A stretch of DNA of 64,000 nucleotides from Stutzerimonas stutzeri (GCF_024448935.1 NZ_JAMOIE010000007.1:23445-87444), one strand, 5' to 3'; positions 1-11,855 are shown, counted from the first letter of the stretch. Numbers and translations are program-made. The notes: generated by a model not told the origin, from the sequence alone.

Positions 1-90
1 GACTTGAAGAGCGATCCCTGGGCCGATTACGCCACGATCCGCCAAACGCTCTCAACCCAGCTGTTGAAGGACCTTGCTGCGCGCCAGTGA
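1..90 (+). CDS. 3' end of an unidentified gene (partial)
   Basis: The first 29 codons of the window are open in frame 1 and end at a TGA at 88-90 (protein end ...STQLLKDLAARQ). The start and most of the gene lie outside the window. The fragment is too short to assign to a family; the codon choice looks coding. It runs in the same direction as fdnG, 151 bases upstream of it. Confidence 0.5.
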   Translation, partial: DLKSDPWADYATIRQTLSTQLLKDLAARQ

Positions 91-241
91 CGCGACGGGT
101 GATTGGATATCGCCAATCTTCTGAGCTAGCATCATGCTGGCGCAGCGAAAACGCGCCTGTCCGTCTCGCCGGAGGAACCATTCCAGAGCGGTTCAGTCGG
201 ATATCATTGATGGACAGACATGAAAAGCAAGAGGAGATACC

Positions 242-3200
242 ATGACCGTGCGAGTATCCCGGCGACAGTTCCTCAAGTTCGGTGCGGCAGGTGTAGGCGC
301 ATCGAGCATGGCCATGATGGGGTTTGCGCCTGATGAAGCCGTTGCGTCGATTCGTCATTTCAAACTGACCGGCGCGAAAATAGCCCGCAACATCTGCACC
401 TACTGCTCGGTTGGTTGCGGCATGTTGCTTTATTCCCGTGGCGATGGCGCCGCCAACGTGATCGACAACATCTACCACGTCGAAGGCGACCCGGATCACC
501 CCGTCAGCCGCGGCTCGCTCTGCCCACGGGGAGCGGGTGTGCTCGATTTCATCAAGAGCGAGTCTCGGGTGAAGTATCCGGAAGTGCGCGAGCCATTCAC
601 CAACGAATGGAAGCGCATCAGCTGGGACGAGGCTTTCACGCGTATCGCACGGCACATGAAGGACGATCGCGACAAGAATTTCGAGACGCACGACGAGCAG
701 GGGCAACTGGTCAATCGCTGGTTGACAACCTCCATGGTGGCAGCGTCGGCCTGCACCAACGAGACGGCCTATCTCACGCAGAAGATCACCCGGGCACTCG
801 GCATTCTCCAATTCGACAACCAGGCGCGCGTTTGACACGGACCAACGGTGGCAGGTCTTGCCCCAACATTTGGTCGCGGTGCCATGACGAACCACTGGGT
901 CGACATCGCCAACGCTAACGTCATCCTGTCGATGGGTGGCAACTCGGCTGAAGCACATCCGGTGGGCTTCCGCTGGGTCATGCATGCCAAGGAGCGCAGC
1001 AACGCGATCCTGATTTCGATCGACCCGCGCTTCAACCGCACCACAGCGGTGGCCGACTACCACGGTTCGATCCGTACCGGCACCGATATCGTGTTTCTTG
1101 GCGGTTTCATCAACTATCTGATCGAGTCCGATCGCTACGCTCACGAATACGTTCGCGAATACACCGACGCCAGCCTGATCGTCGCTGAAGGCTTCGGTTT
1201 CGACGAAGGGCTGTTCACCGGCTATAACCCCGAGAACAAAACCTACGACCGCGAAACCTGGAACTTCGAACTGGACGAGCGCGGCTTCGCACGCGCCGAT
1301 CCCAGCCTCAGGCATCCACGCTGTGTGTTCCAGCTGATGCGTGAGCATTACAGCCGCTACACCATCGAGCAGGTGGAAAACATCTGCGGCATGCCGCAGG
1401 ACAAGGTGCAGCAGCTCTGGGACCTGATGGCGCAGACCTCGGCGCCCGACAAGACCATGACCATCCTCTACGCGCTGGGGTGGACGCAGCACACCATCGG
1501 TTCGCAAATGATCCGTTGCGGTGCGATGGTGCAGCTGCTGCTCGGCAACATGGGCATGCCCGGCGGCGGCGTGAACGCCCTGCGGGGGCACTCCAACATT
1601 CAAGGCCTGACGGACATCGGCCTGCTGTCCAATCTGTTGCCTGGCTACATGAACCTGCCGTCGGCGAATCTGCAAACCTACGCCGATTACATGAAGACAC
1701 GCATCAAGCAACCGCTCGTGGAAGGCGAGGTTTCGTACTGGAAGTTCTATGAGCGTTTCTTCGTCAGCCTGATGAAGGACTGGTACGGCGACGTCGCCAC
1801 GGCCGAAAACGACTGGTGCTACGACTGGCTGCCGAAGCTGTCGGTGCCGATCTACGACGTGCTTTACGCGATCAATGACATGACCCTGGGCAAGATGACC
1901 GGCGCCTTCTGCCAAGGCTTCAATATCCTCGCCGCGTTCCCCAACAAGGCCAAGGTCATGGACGGCCTGTCGAAGCTCAAGTACCTGGTGATCATGGATC
2001 CGCTAACCGTGGAAACCGGCGAGTTCTGGAAGAATTTCGGCGAGTACCACGATGTCGATCCGTCGCAAATCGGTACCGAAGTCTTCCGCTTGCCTACGAC
2101 CTGCTTTGCCGAGGACGACGGCTCGATCACCAACAGCTCTCGCTGGCTGCAATGGCACGAGAAAGCAGCACCGGGGCCCGGCGAATCGATGACCGACACC
2201 GAGATTCTCGGCGAGATCATGTTGCGCTTGAAGCATCTGTACCAGGAGGAGGGCGGTGCGTTTCCCGATCCGATCCTGAACCTCTCCTGGAATTACAAGG
2301 ACCCGAAATTCCCCAAGGCGGCGGAGCTGGCGCAGGAGTACAACGGCCGCGCGCTGGTGGACCTGACCGACGACGCGGGTAATGTCGTGCGTCGCAAGGG
2401 TGAGTTGCTGAAGGACTTCAGCGAGCTTCGCGATGACGGCTCGACTGCCTGCGGTTGCTGGATCTACTCCGGCGCCTGGACCGAAGAAGGCAACATGATG
2501 GCCAGGCGCGACAACTCCGATCCCTATAACACCGGCAATACGCTGGGTTGGGCCTGGGCCTGGCCGATGAACCGACGGATTCTCTACAACCGCGCTTCGG
2601 CACGGCCAGACGGCACGCCGTGGGCGCCGAACAAAGCGTTCATCTGGTGGAATGGCGAGCGCTGGACGGGCGCGGATGTACCAGACTTTCCGCTTACGTC
2701 GCCACCTTCTCAAGGCGTGGGTCCGTTCATCATCACCCAGAGCGGGGGCGGCCATTTCTTCGCCTGTGAATGGCTGAACGAAGGGCCCTTCCCGGAGCAC
2801 TACGAGCCGATGGAAACACCCATCGACCGTAACCCGATGAGCCCGAACAATCCCTTGGCGTTGAACAACCCGATCGCCCGAGTGTTCGAGCAGGATCGCG
2901 ACTCGTTCGGCTCCAACAAGGATTTCCCTTACGCGGCAACGACCTACCGTCTCACCGAGCACTTCCATTACTGGACGACACATGCGCGGCTGAATGCAAT
3001 CGCCCAGCCGGAGAAGTTCATCGAGATGAGCACGGTCCTTGCCGAGGAGCTGGGTATCGTGGCGGGTGAGCGAGTACGGGTGACGTCCAAGCGGGGCTTT
3101 ATCACGGCAGTCGCCGTGGTGACCAAACGGCTGACCCCGCTGCAGATCGATGGCCGTACCGTGCACCAGATCGGTATCCCCATCCATTGGGGCTTCAAGG

Positions 3201-3322
3201 GTGTGGCGAAAAAAGCGCACCTGACCAACACCCTCACCCCGTTCGTGGGTGACGGCAACACACAGACGCCGGAGTTCAAGTCGTTTCTGGTGAACGTGGA
3301 GAAGATTGGAGGAGCCGCCTGA
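242..3322 (+). CDS. fdnG: formate dehydrogenase-N/O major subunit, selenocysteine-containing
   Basis: Molybdopterin/bis-MGD catalytic subunit that oxidises formate to CO2 in the periplasm and passes electrons to FdnH. The reading frame contains an in-frame TGA at 833-835 (codon 198) in the context ARV-Sec-HGPTVAG, the known Sec site of this family, so the two open frames 242-835 and 848-3322 are one protein of about 1026 residues, close to the usual length near 1015. A twin-arginine signal is visible (SRRQFLK, residues 6-12). Cys52, Cys55, Cys59 and Cys94 form the N-terminal 4Fe-4S site. The start has a strong ribosome site, GAGGAG at 231-236. It overlaps fdnH by one base. Production needs SelA, SelB and tRNA-Sec, none of which is in the window. 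Confidence 0.96.
833..875 (+). promoter_or_regulatory. selenocysteine UGA codon and bacterial SECIS hairpin
   Basis: Directly after the TGA at 833-835 there is a stem-loop of the type that recruits SelB. The outer stem pairs GACCAA (840-845) with TTGGTC (870-875); the apical stem pairs GGCA (850-853) with TGCC (859-862) around a GGTCT loop (854-858). The GGUCU-type loop at this distance is the known feature of the E. coli fdnG/fdhF SECIS. It shows the TGA is meant to be decoded as selenocysteine. Confidence 0.93.
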
Positions 3323-4257
3323 TGCGTGGAGATCAGATCAACCTGCAGAACATCATCGCTCGCTCGGCGACCACCACGCCATCGCCCCAGGTGCGGCATG
3401 GCGGCGTCGACAAGGTGACCAAGCTCATCGACGTTTCCGTCTGCATCGGCTGCAAGGCTTGTCAGGTGGCGTGTTCGGAGTGGAACGACCTGCGCGATGA
3501 AGTCGGCGAATGCGACGGGACTTACAACAACCCCCAGGACCTGACGGCGGAATCCTTTGAGGTCATGCGCTTCAGTGAATACGAGGACGAGCAGGGCAAC
3601 CTCGAATGGCTGATCCGCAAGGACAACTGCATGCATTGCGCCGAGCCGGGCTGCCTCAAGGCCTGCCCGTCGCCCGGCGCCATCGTGCAGTACGCCAACG
3701 GGATCGTCGATTTCAACTCCGAGCATTGCATCGGTTGCGGCTACTGCGTGGCGGGATGCCCCTTCGATATTCCGCGAATCTCGAAAAAGGACAACAAGGC
3801 CTACAAGTGCACGCTGTGCTCCGACCGGGTCTTTAACGGCCTGGAACCCGCCTGCGTCAAGAGCTGTCCGACCTCGGCGATCATGTTCGGCACCAAGGAC
3901 GACATGCTCGACTACGGTGCCCATCGGGTCGAGCATCTCAAGGGAAGGGGGTACGAGAATGCCGGCATCTACGATCCAGCGGGTGTAGGCGGCACGCATG
4001 TGGTGTACGTGCTGCAACATGCGGACAAGCCGGAAATCTACAGCGGCCTGCCAAAGGACCCGCACATCAGCCCGACGGTGGAGCTGTGGAAAGGCGTGAC
4101 CAAGCCGATCATGTCCGTGGCGCTGGGCATGTCGGTATTGGCCGGGTTCTTCCATTACGTGATGAAGGGGCCGAAGGAAGAGCCCGAGGACGATCCGGAT
4201 CCAGAATTGGCTGCATCGGATCGCGAGTTGGATCGTCGTGGGGAGGAGCGGTTATGA
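3322..4257 (+). CDS. fdnH: formate dehydrogenase iron-sulfur (beta) subunit
   Basis: A 311-residue electron-transfer subunit with four ferredoxin-type cysteine clusters. The first is [11 protein letters not shown] starting at Cys41; others are seen in [24 protein letters not shown] and CTLCSDRV...CVKSCP. These would carry electrons from the FdnG active site to the membrane cytochrome. A hydrophobic segment near residues 250-270 ([18 protein letters not shown]) is the single C-terminal transmembrane helix that anchors this subunit in the family. The start codon overlaps the fdnG stop (TGATG), and its own stop overlaps the fdnI start, so the three subunits are translationally coupled. Confidence 0.95.
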   Translation: MRGDQINLQNIIARSATTTPSPQVRHGGVDKVTKLIDVSVCIGCKACQVACSEWNDLRDEVGECDGTYNNPQDLTAESFEVMRFSEYEDEQGNLEWLIRKDNCMHCAEPGCLKACPSPGAIVQYANGIVDFNSEHCIGCGYCVAGCPFDIPRISKKDNKAYKCTLCSDRVFNGLEPACVKSCPTSAIMFGTKDDMLDYGAHRVEHLKGRGYENAGIYDPAGVGGTHVVYVLQHADKPEIYSGLPKDPHISPTVELWKGVTKPIMSVALGMSVLAGFFHYVMKGPKEEPEDDPDPELAASDRELDRRGEERL

Positions 4258-4943
4258 GCCATTCCAACGTCAGGTACGGCATCCTGCGGTACAGCTGGTG
4301 GACGCGAGTCAATCATTGGCTCATCGCGATAGCCTTCGTATTGCTGACCCTGAGCGGCCTTGCGCTGTTCTACCCGGCCTTCTTCGGGCTGACCGCGCTG
4401 TTCGGTGGCCCGGAGCCGACGCGAATCGTGCATCCCTATATCGGCGTGTTCATGTCGTTGTTCTTCATCATCCAGGCCGTGCGCTTCTTCGGCGACAACC
4501 TGATCCGTCGGCACGACGTCCAATGGGTCAAGCAGATCGGCGATGTGCTCAGCAACCGTGACGAGCGCTTGCCACCGGTGGGCAAGAACAATGCCGGGCA
4601 AAAGCTGGTGTACTGGATCTTTCTCGCCACCGTGCCGATCTTGCTGATTACCGGAATCGTGCTCTGGCGCCCCTGGATCGCCGATGACATGCCAGTCTGG
4701 GCGCTGCGCTGGGCGGTGATGATCCATGCGATCGCTGCCTTCATCGCGATCATCACACTGGTCATTCATGTCTACTCGGCGATCTGGGTTAAGGGTTCGG
4801 TGCGGGCGATGACACAGGGGCGTGTCAGCCACGCCTGGGCACGACACCATCACGGGCTCTGGTATGAGGACATCATGCGTAACAAGAAATCCGACTCGCA
4901 AAGCGCATCGCCCACGAGCGAAGTGCAGGACCGCAACCGATGA
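4254..4943 (+). CDS. fdnI: formate dehydrogenase cytochrome b556 (gamma) subunit
   Basis: A 229-residue integral membrane cytochrome b that takes electrons from FdnH and reduces quinone. Four hydrophobic segments are visible (about residues 19-40, 60-80, 112-135 and 148-175), with histidines typical of heme b ligands in NHWLIA near the first helix and in VIHVYSAIW in the last. The start at 4254 is chosen because it overlaps the fdnH stop as ATGA and gives the N-terminus expected for the family; a longer open frame upstream is only a frame shadow. The stop overlaps fdhE by four bases (ATGA). Confidence 0.93.
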   Translation: MSHSNVRYGILRYSWWTRVNHWLIAIAFVLLTLSGLALFYPAFFGLTALFGGPEPTRIVHPYIGVFMSLFFIIQAVRFFGDNLIRRHDVQWVKQIGDVLSNRDERLPPVGKNNAGQKLVYWIFLATVPILLITGIVLWRPWIADDMPVWALRWAVMIHAIAAFIAIITLVIHVYSAIWVKGSVRAMTQGRVSHAWARHHHGLWYEDIMRNKKSDSQSASPTSEVQDRNR

Positions 4944-5881
4944 AAGGAGCTGCAGCGAACCACGCTTATGGGAGTGCGCCGTCCGGGATAATGGAGGCGC
5001 CCCATGTGGTGCTGCCGGACACGAAGGTGTTCAGTAAACGGGCGACTCGGTTGCGAGAACTGGTCGTGCAAGTGCCGGCATTGGATGAATTTCTGGCCTT
5101 CATGGCGCGCCTGGTACAGGCCCAGCATCACGTTCTGACGGAATCCGAGCCAGCCTGGCGTCCGGCCGCAGATGCCTTCGATCAGGCGCTGAAACACGGC
5201 ATGCCGCCCCTCGGTTTCCAGGCGCTGCGCCGGGACGTGCGTTGGCAGCAGGACTTGCTGGCCGTTCTCGATGCGCTGGAGCTGCATGTGGGAGAGCGTC
5301 AGCGGCCATTGCTCGGCACGCTGCGGGAAATGTCAACCGATCAGCTCGACGAACTGGCCGATGATGTGTTCGAAATGCGCCCTGGCAGTGACGCGACACG
5401 TGCATTGCTGCCGCTGGTGGGCGCTGCGCTGCAGGTGACCTGGATGCGTCTGGCCATCGGCCTGCCCAGCGCACCGGCGCGCCCCACCGGCGAGGCGCGA
5501 GCGCTCTGTCCCTGTTGCGGAGCCGTTGCTGTCGCCAGCGTCGTGCATAACGAGCGGCATCGCAGCGGCGTGCGCTACCTGCACTGTTCGCTGTGTGCGA
5601 CCGAATGGCATCTCGAACGTATCAAATGCAGCGTCTGCGACACCGGCGGCAAGCTGCTCTATCTGACCCTCGACGATGACAAGGGCAAGCCGTTCCTGCC
5701 GGTTCAGGCGGAAGCCTGCAGTGAGTGCCACAGCTATCTGAAGGTCATGAACCGCGAGCTTCACGGGCGCGCCGATCCGGTGGCTGACGATCTTGCCAGC
5801 CTGGCCTTGGATCTGGCCCTGGCTGAGCAGGACGAATACGCGCGCAGCGGCTACAACCCGCTGCTGATCACTGGAGGCTAA
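4940..5881 (+). CDS. fdhE: formate dehydrogenase accessory protein FdhE
   Basis: A 313-residue cytoplasmic protein needed for assembly of active respiratory formate dehydrogenases; in E. coli FdhE binds iron and interacts with the catalytic subunit. The C-terminal half has the family's paired cysteines: CPCC near residue 190, CSLC and CSVC around residues 215-235, and CSEC near 258, consistent with rubredoxin-like metal sites. The ATG overlaps the fdnI stop as ATGA, so it is the fourth gene of the operon. The stop at 5879-5881 overlaps the end of a small convergent gene on the other strand. Confidence 0.94.
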   Translation: MKGAAANHAYGSAPSGIMEAPHVVLPDTKVFSKRATRLRELVVQVPALDEFLAFMARLVQAQHHVLTESEPAWRPAADAFDQALKHGMPPLGFQALRRDVRWQQDLLAVLDALELHVGERQRPLLGTLREMSTDQLDELADDVFEMRPGSDATRALLPLVGAALQVTWMRLAIGLPSAPARPTGEARALCPCCGAVAVASVVHNERHRSGVRYLHCSLCATEWHLERIKCSVCDTGGKLLYLTLDDDKGKPFLPVQAEACSECHSYLKVMNRELHGRADPVADDLASLALDLALAEQDEYARSGYNPLLITGG

Positions 5882-6042
5882 GTGGGCTCAGGCGCCTCGT
5901 CGGCGACGGCCTGCGCGCCATAGGGCGTGCCGGGCTTGAAATTGTCGAGGTCGTCGGGGCAGGGCACCTGCGGCAGATCGCCCGGCTTGTCGTGCACCAC
6001 GGGATCGGGTTGCGGGACATCGGGGCGGGCATGGGTTGTCAT
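5878..6042 (-). CDS. small hypothetical protein, Pro/Asp-rich, 54 aa
   Basis: A short open frame on the minus strand starting MTTHARPDVPQPDPVV and ending at TAG 5878-5880. It is rich in proline, aspartate and glutamine, has no membrane segment or signal peptide and no family I recognise. Support comes from a good ribosome site (GGAG about six bases before the ATG), codon use typical of this genome, and its filling a gap between two convergent units. It overlaps the fdhE stop by a few bases. Longer frames in this stretch read in other frames look like noise. Confidence 0.5.
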   Translation of the reverse strand: MTTHARPDVPQPDPVVHDKPGDLPQVPCPDDLDNFKPGTPYGAQAVADEAPEPT

Positions 6043-6384
6043 GGCTGTCTCCATCACTGGGAATACGTCTCGTCAGGAATAGTTCATCATGCGGTGCACG
6101 CACGCGTACCGGCGGCGCCATCTCGCATTCGGCTTTCCATTGGATTACAGCCTCTTCTTCCAGATCCCGCCGCGGTTTCCGACGTCCCGTCGTATAAGCG
6201 GCGTACAGCTGCACCGTAGCGGTCTGGCCTGCTGAACTTTTGCAGCCTCCCTTGGTTCGGAAGAATAGAGCCCGTGAAAGCCTGCAAAGGGGTTTTTACA
6301 CGGTAGATCCAGCCCGAACGGTTTCCGCTTCCGTAGCGGTTGGGTTGCCGTACTGCAATAACTTAGGCCCCAGGAGCCCGTTCG
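6043..6384. other. intergenic region before glgE
   Basis: 342 bases between the start of the small minus-strand gene and the glgE start, so it must hold divergent promoters. I see no convincing gene. The glgE ribosome site is the GGAG in CCAGGAGCCCGTTCG just before 6385. A short inverted pair CCGCT/AGCGG lies near 6327-6341. No clear sigma-70 or sigma-54 promoter was found by eye. Confidence 0.4.
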
Positions 6385-8397
6385 ATGAACGATGCACAGC
6401 CCCACGCAACGATTCACCCCCGACTGGAACAAGCATTGAAGATGCCGCGCATTGCCATCGAGGCGACCGAGCCGGTGCTCGACGGTGGACGATTCGCTGC
6501 CAAGGCCATCATTGGTCATCCGGTAAACGTTACCAGCAAGATCTTCGCCGACGGCCATGATCAACTGGCCGCCGCGATCTGCTGGCGTACCAAGGACGAA
6601 AGCACCTGGCGCCATGCACGGCTCAAACTGCTCGGCAACGATAGCTGGGAAGGCCATTTCACCCCGACACAGGTTGCCGGGCACGAATTCATGATCGAGG
6701 CCTGGTGGGACATCTACGAGACCTACCGCTACGAATTGTCGAAGAAGCACGCCGCTGGGGTGCCGGTTCAGCTAGAGATCGAAGAAGGCCGCCTGCTGCT
6801 GGAGCAGGCCAGCGGCCGTGCTCAGGGTGAAATCAAAGCCATCATCGACGATCTGCTGCACCGTCTGAGCACAGCGCATCTGGACGACGAGCGCGTGTCG
6901 GTTCTGCTGGCCGAAGAGACCGCCGCGGTCATGGCCGATGCCGACCCACGGGAGCATTGCAGTCAGAGCCCGGTGTTCCCCCTCGAAGTCGAACGGCCGC
7001 TCGCCCAGTTCGCCAGCTGGTACGAGCTGTTTCCGCGCTCCGAAACCGACGATCCGAATCGCCACGGCACTTTCCGTGATGTGCATAAGCGCCTGCCATC
7101 GATCCGCGACATGGGCTTCGATGTGCTCTATTTCACGCCGATTCATCCCATCGGCCGGCAACACCGCAAAGGCCCCAATAACACGCTGGTGGCCGGCCCA
7201 AACGATCCAGGCAGCCCTTATGCCATTGGCAGCGAGGAGGGCGGCCACGACGCGGTGCACCCACAACTGGGCACGCTGGAAGATTTTCGCCAGCTGGTTG
7301 CCGCCGCACACGAGTACGGCCTGGAAATTGCGCTCGATTTCGCCATTCAGTGCTCCCAGGACCATCCCTGGCTGAAAGAGCATCCGGGCTGGTTCTCCTG
7401 GCGGCCTGACGGGACCATCCGCTACGCGGAAAACCCGCCGAAAAAATATCAGGACATCGTCAACGTCGACTTCTACGCCGAAGACGCCATGCCCGACCTG
7501 TGGATCGCTCTGCGTGATGTGGTCTGGCATTGGGTGCAGCAGGGGGTGAAGATCTTTCGTGTCGATAATCCCCACACCAAACCGCTGCCGTTCTGGGAAT
7601 GGATGATTGCCGACATCCGCGAGCGCGACCCGGACGTGATGTTCCTGTCCGAGGCCTTCACTCGTCCGGCCATGATGGCACGCCTGGGCAAGGTCGGCTT
7701 CAACCAGAGTTACACCTACTTCACCTGGCGCAACAACAAGGCGGAGTTGAGCGAGTACTTCACCGAACTCAACGAACCGCCGCTGCGTGATTGCTACAGG
7801 CCTAACTTCTTCGTCAACACACCGGACATCAACCCATTCTTCCTGCACGACTCCGGCCGTCCCGGCTTCCTCATTCGGGCGGCGCTGGCGACCATGGGCT
7901 CAGGCTTATGGGGAATGTATTCCGGTTTCGAGCTGTGCGAATCCGCTGCGATTCCCGGCAAGGAGGAATACCTCAATTCAGAGAAATACGAGATACGTCC
8001 ACGCGATTACCACGCCCCTGGAAACATCATCGCCGAAATTGCCCAGCTCAATCGCATCCGCCGGCAGAATCCGGCATTGCAAACCCACCTCGGTTTCAAG
8101 GCCTATACGGCCTACAACGACAACATCCTGTATTTCGGCAAGCGCACGCCGGACCGATCGAACTTCATTCTGGTGGCGATCAGCCTCGATCCGCATAACG
8201 CCCAGGAGGCTCATTTCGAGCTGCCGCTATGGGAACTTGGGCTTCCTGACCACGCCGGGACACATGGCGAAGACCTCATGAACGGGCATCGCTGGACGTG
8301 GTACGGCAAGACGCAGTGGATGCGAATCGAGCCTTGGTATCAGCCATTCGGCATCTGGCGATTCAGCGCGGACGCCCCTGATCCAGACTTAAAGTAA
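6385..8397 (+). CDS. glgE: alpha-1,4-glucan:maltose-1-phosphate maltosyltransferase
   Basis: A 670-residue GH13_3 enzyme that transfers maltosyl units from alpha-maltose-1-phosphate to growing alpha-1,4-glucan. The N-terminal 200 residues are the family's beta-sandwich and helical domains; the (beta/alpha)8 barrel follows. The nucleophile is Asp394 in FRVDNPHT and the acid/base Glu423 in LSEAFTRP; the conserved EIALDFAIQCSQDHPW segment is also present. Length fits the family, near 660-675. It is the first gene of a cluster with treS-maltokinase and glgB, which supply maltose-1-phosphate and branch the product. A hairpin separates it from treS. Confidence 0.95.
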   Translation: MNDAQPHATIHPRLEQALKMPRIAIEATEPVLDGGRFAAKAIIGHPVNVTSKIFADGHDQLAAAICWRTKDESTWRHARLKLLGNDSWEGHFTPTQVAGHEFMIEAWWDIYETYRYELSKKHAAGVPVQLEIEEGRLLLEQASGRAQGEIKAIIDDLLHRLSTAHLDDERVSVLLAEETAAVMADADPREHCSQSPVFPLEVERPLAQFASWYELFPRSETDDPNRHGTFRDVHKRLPSIRDMGFDVLYFTPIHPIGRQHRKGPNNTLVAGPNDPGSPYAIGSEEGGHDAVHPQLGTLEDFRQLVAAAHEYGLEIALDFAIQCSQDHPWLKEHPGWFSWRPDGTIRYAENPPKKYQDIVNVDFYAEDAMPDLWIALRDVVWHWVQQGVKIFRVDNPHTKPLPFWEWMIADIRERDPDVMFLSEAFTRPAMMARLGKVGFNQSYTYFTWRNNKAELSEYFTELNEPPLRDCYRPNFFVNTPDINPFFLHDSGRPGFLIRAALATMGSGLWGMYSGFELCESAAIPGKEEYLNSEKYEIRPRDYHAPGNIIAEIAQLNRIRRQNPALQTHLGFKAYTAYNDNILYFGKRTPDRSNFILVAISLDPHNAQEAHFELPLWELGLPDHAGTHGEDLMNGHRWTWYGKTQWMRIEPWYQPFGIWRFSADAPDPDLK

Positions 8398-8419
8398 ATT
8401 CTAGGAACAATAATAGCCT

Positions 8420-8461
8420 TAGAAATCAGTCGTTTATGGACATTAATGAATCTGATTTCTA
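8420..8461. promoter_or_regulatory. inverted repeat between glgE and treS
   Basis: A perfect 10-base inverted repeat, TAGAAATCAG (8420-8429) and CTGATTTCTA (8452-8461), with a 22-base AT-rich loop. It sits in an AT-rich stretch of the 138-base gap between glgE and treS. It has no T-run, so it could be a weak terminator, an mRNA-processing or stability hairpin, or an operator. The sequence alone does not decide. Confidence 0.5.
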
Positions 8462-8535
8462 GGGTCACGCATTTTTCGGTCTCCACTCGGCCTCCCAATG
8501 AGGCGGATTATGGAGTTCATGAAAGGAACGAGAAC

Positions 8536-11500
8536 ATGGCCAAAGCGCGCAAACCAGCCGCCTTTATCAAAGATCCGCTCTGGTACAAGGATGCAGTGAT
8601 CTATCAGGTCCACCTCAAATCGTTCTATGACTCGAACAACGACGGCGTCGGCGACTTTCAAGGGCTGATCGAGAAGCTCGACTACATCGCCGATCTGGGC
8701 GTCAATACCATCTGGCTACTGCCGTTCTATCCCTCGCCGCGGCGCGATGACGGATACGACATCGCCGAGTATCGCGGCGTGCATCCTGAATACGGGACCA
8801 TGGCCGATGCCCGACGCTTCATTGCCGCCGCGCACAAACGAGGCCTGCGTGTAATCACCGAGCTGGTCATCAATCACACGTCGGACCAGCACCCCTGGTT
8901 TCAACGAGCGCGCAAGGCAAAAAAGGGTTCCGCGGCCCGCGACTTCTATGTGTGGTCGGATACCGACGACAAGTACGACGGAACGCGGATTATCTTTCTG
9001 GATACCGAAGTATCGAACTGGACCTGGGATCCAGTCGCCCAGCAGTACTTCTGGCACCGGTTCTATTCCCACCAGCCGGACCTCAATTTCGACAATCCAC
9101 AGGTGATGAAGGCCGTACTCAGCGTGATGCGCTACTGGCTCGACCTGGGGATCGATGGATTGCGGCTGGATGCCATTCCCTATCTGGTCGAGCGCGACGG
9201 CACCAACAACGAGAACCTGCCCGAGACCCACGTGGTGCTGAAGCAGATCCGCGCCGAGATCGATGCCAACTACCCTGATCGCATGCTCCTGGCCGAGGCG
9301 AACCAGTGGCCGGAGGACACCCAACTGTACTTCGGCGGCGAGGACGGCGGGCTAGGGGACGAGTGCCACATGGCGTTCCATTTCCCGCTGATGCCGCGCA
9401 TGTACATGGCGCTGGCGCAGGAAGACCGCTTCCCGATTACCGACATCCTCAGGCAAACGCCTGACATTCCGGAGAACTGCCAGTGGGCGATTTTCCTGCG
9501 CAACCATGACGAGTTGACGCTGGAAATGGTGACCGACAAGGAGCGCGACTACCTTTGGAACTACTACGCCTCGGACAAGCGCGCGCGGATCAACCTGGGC
9601 ATCCGTCGTCGTCTGGCGCCGCTGTTGGAGCGGGACCGCCGTCGGATCGAACTGCTAAACAGCTTGCTGCTGTCGATGCCCGGCACGCCGGTGATCTATT
9701 ACGGTGACGAGATCGGCATGGGGGACAACATCTTTCTCGGTGACCGGGATGGTGTACGCACGCCGATGCAGTGGTCAGTCGATCGTAACGGTGGCTTCTC
9801 GCGTGCCGACCCGCCAAGCCTGGTGCTGCCGCCGATCATGGATCCGCTGTACGGCTATCAGGCGATCAACGTCGAGGCTCAGCAGCGTGATCCGCATTCG
9901 CTGCTCAACTGGACGCGTCGCCTGCTGTCGATCCGTAAGCAATTCAAGGCATTCGGTCGTGGCACCCTCAAGATGCTTGCGCCCAGCAACCGTCGGATTC
10001 TTGCATACATCCGCGAGTTCACGACAGCAACTGGCGAGGCCGAAGTGATTTTTTGCGTCGCCAACGTGTCGCGCTCTGCACAGGCTGCAGAGCTGGAACT
10101 GTCGCATTACGCCGGCATGGTGCCGGTGGAGATGGTCGGCGGCAGCGCCTTTCCGCCGATTGGCCAACTCCCGTATCTGCTGACGTTGCCACCTTACGGC
10201 TTCTACTGGTTCCAGCTGGCAACCAGTCACCAGATGCCCAGCTGGCACCAGGAACCGGTGGAAACCATGCCTGACTTTCAAACGCTGGTGCTCAAGCGCC
10301 TGGATACGCTCACGGCGGCCAACAAACGCATTCTCGAAACCGAGTCGCTCCCGGCCTACCTGCCGAAGCGGCGCTGGTTCGCCAGCAAGGATGCGACGAT
10401 CGATTCGATCAAGATCTGCTACAGCGTGCCATTCGGCGACCCACAACGTCCGGTATTGCTAAGTGAGATCGCCGTCGAGGCGGGCGGGCGTACGGATCTT
10501 TACCAGTTGCCGCTGGGCTTCCTGGGCGAAGGTGATTTCGACACCGCACTGCCACAGCAGCTGGCCATGGCACGTGTTCGCCGCGGCCCGCAGGTAGGCC
10601 TGCTGACAGATGCTTTCGCGCTCAAGCAGTTTGTACTTGGGGTCATCCAGGGGCTACGCGAGGAGCAAGTGCTGCCATGCGGTGACGGCGAGATACGTTT
10701 CCAGCCGATGGCGCAGCTTGCCGATATCGACCTGCCTGCTGATGCTGAGGTGCGTTATCTCACCGCCGAGCAGTCCAACAGCTCGGCGATTGTCGGTGGC
10801 AGCATGATGATCAAGGTGCTGCGTCGCGTCTCGGCAGGCATGCACCCTGAACTGGAGATGGGCCGCTTCCTGACCGAACAGGGTTTCGCTCATGTTTCCG
10901 CCATGCTGGGTCAGGTGAGCCGCTTCGACAAGAATGGCGAGCAATACGCCCTGATGGTCGTGCAGCGCTTCCTCGACAACCAGGGCGACGCCTGGGAATG
11001 GACGCTGAACACACTCGACCGGGCAGTGCGCGACCAGATTGCAGGCGGGGTCTCGCTGCACGAAAACCACTTCAGTGCGCTCGAGGAGTTGGAGGCCTTC
11101 AACCGCTTGCTTGGACAGCGTCTCGGTGAGATGCACATGGCCTTGGCCGTGCAGACCGATAACCAGGCTTTTGCGGCCGAGCCGACCAAGCCTGCGGACG
11201 CCAAGGGGTGGACGCAGCTGGTCTCCGGGCAGGTCGAGCATGCGCTTGATTTGCTGCAGGCTCGCCGTGGCGATCTGGACCGCAAGGCCACCGCGCTGGT
11301 CGACCAGTTGCTTGGCCAACGTAAACAGCTTGTCGCAGAGGTCAAGCGGCTGGCTGATCGTACCCTTGGTGGGCTGCGTACACGCGTCCATGGTGACCTG
11401 CACCTTGGCCAGATACTGGTTGCGCAAGGCGATGCCTATTTCATCGACTTCGAGGGCGAGCCGGCGCGCTCGCTCGAAGAGCGGCGCAGCAAGCTGAGCC

Positions 11501-11855
11501 CCTTCAAGGATGTCGCCGGGGTGTTGCGTTCTTTCGAATACGCCACCGCCATGACCCTGCGCAACGCTCAATCCAGTGACAGCTCGGAGACGGCCCATCA
11601 GGCACGCCGCAACACCTCCGATACCTATCAGCAAAGCGCACGTGCAGTGTTCCTCGAGGCCTACCGTGAAGCGACCGCCGAGTTGCCTCACGCCTGGAAA
11701 GACCCCGCTGGGGCCGATGCGGCGCTGGCCCTGTTCAGCCTGGAGAAGACTGCGTATGAAGTGGCCTATGAGGCAGAGAACCGCCCGGCCTGGCTGTCTG
11801 TCCCGCTTCAGGGACTGGCGGCGCTGGCACAACAGATTTCCGATGGAGGTTCCCA

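Noticed and set aside
833..847. Stop codon splitting fdnG, suggesting a pseudogene
   Set aside because: The TGA is at the conserved selenocysteine position and a SECIS hairpin follows.
2003..4155. Long open frames on the minus strand (2003-3220, 2968-4155)
   Set aside because: They lie antisense to fdnG and fdnH, which have clear family motifs; GC-rich codon bias creates such frames.
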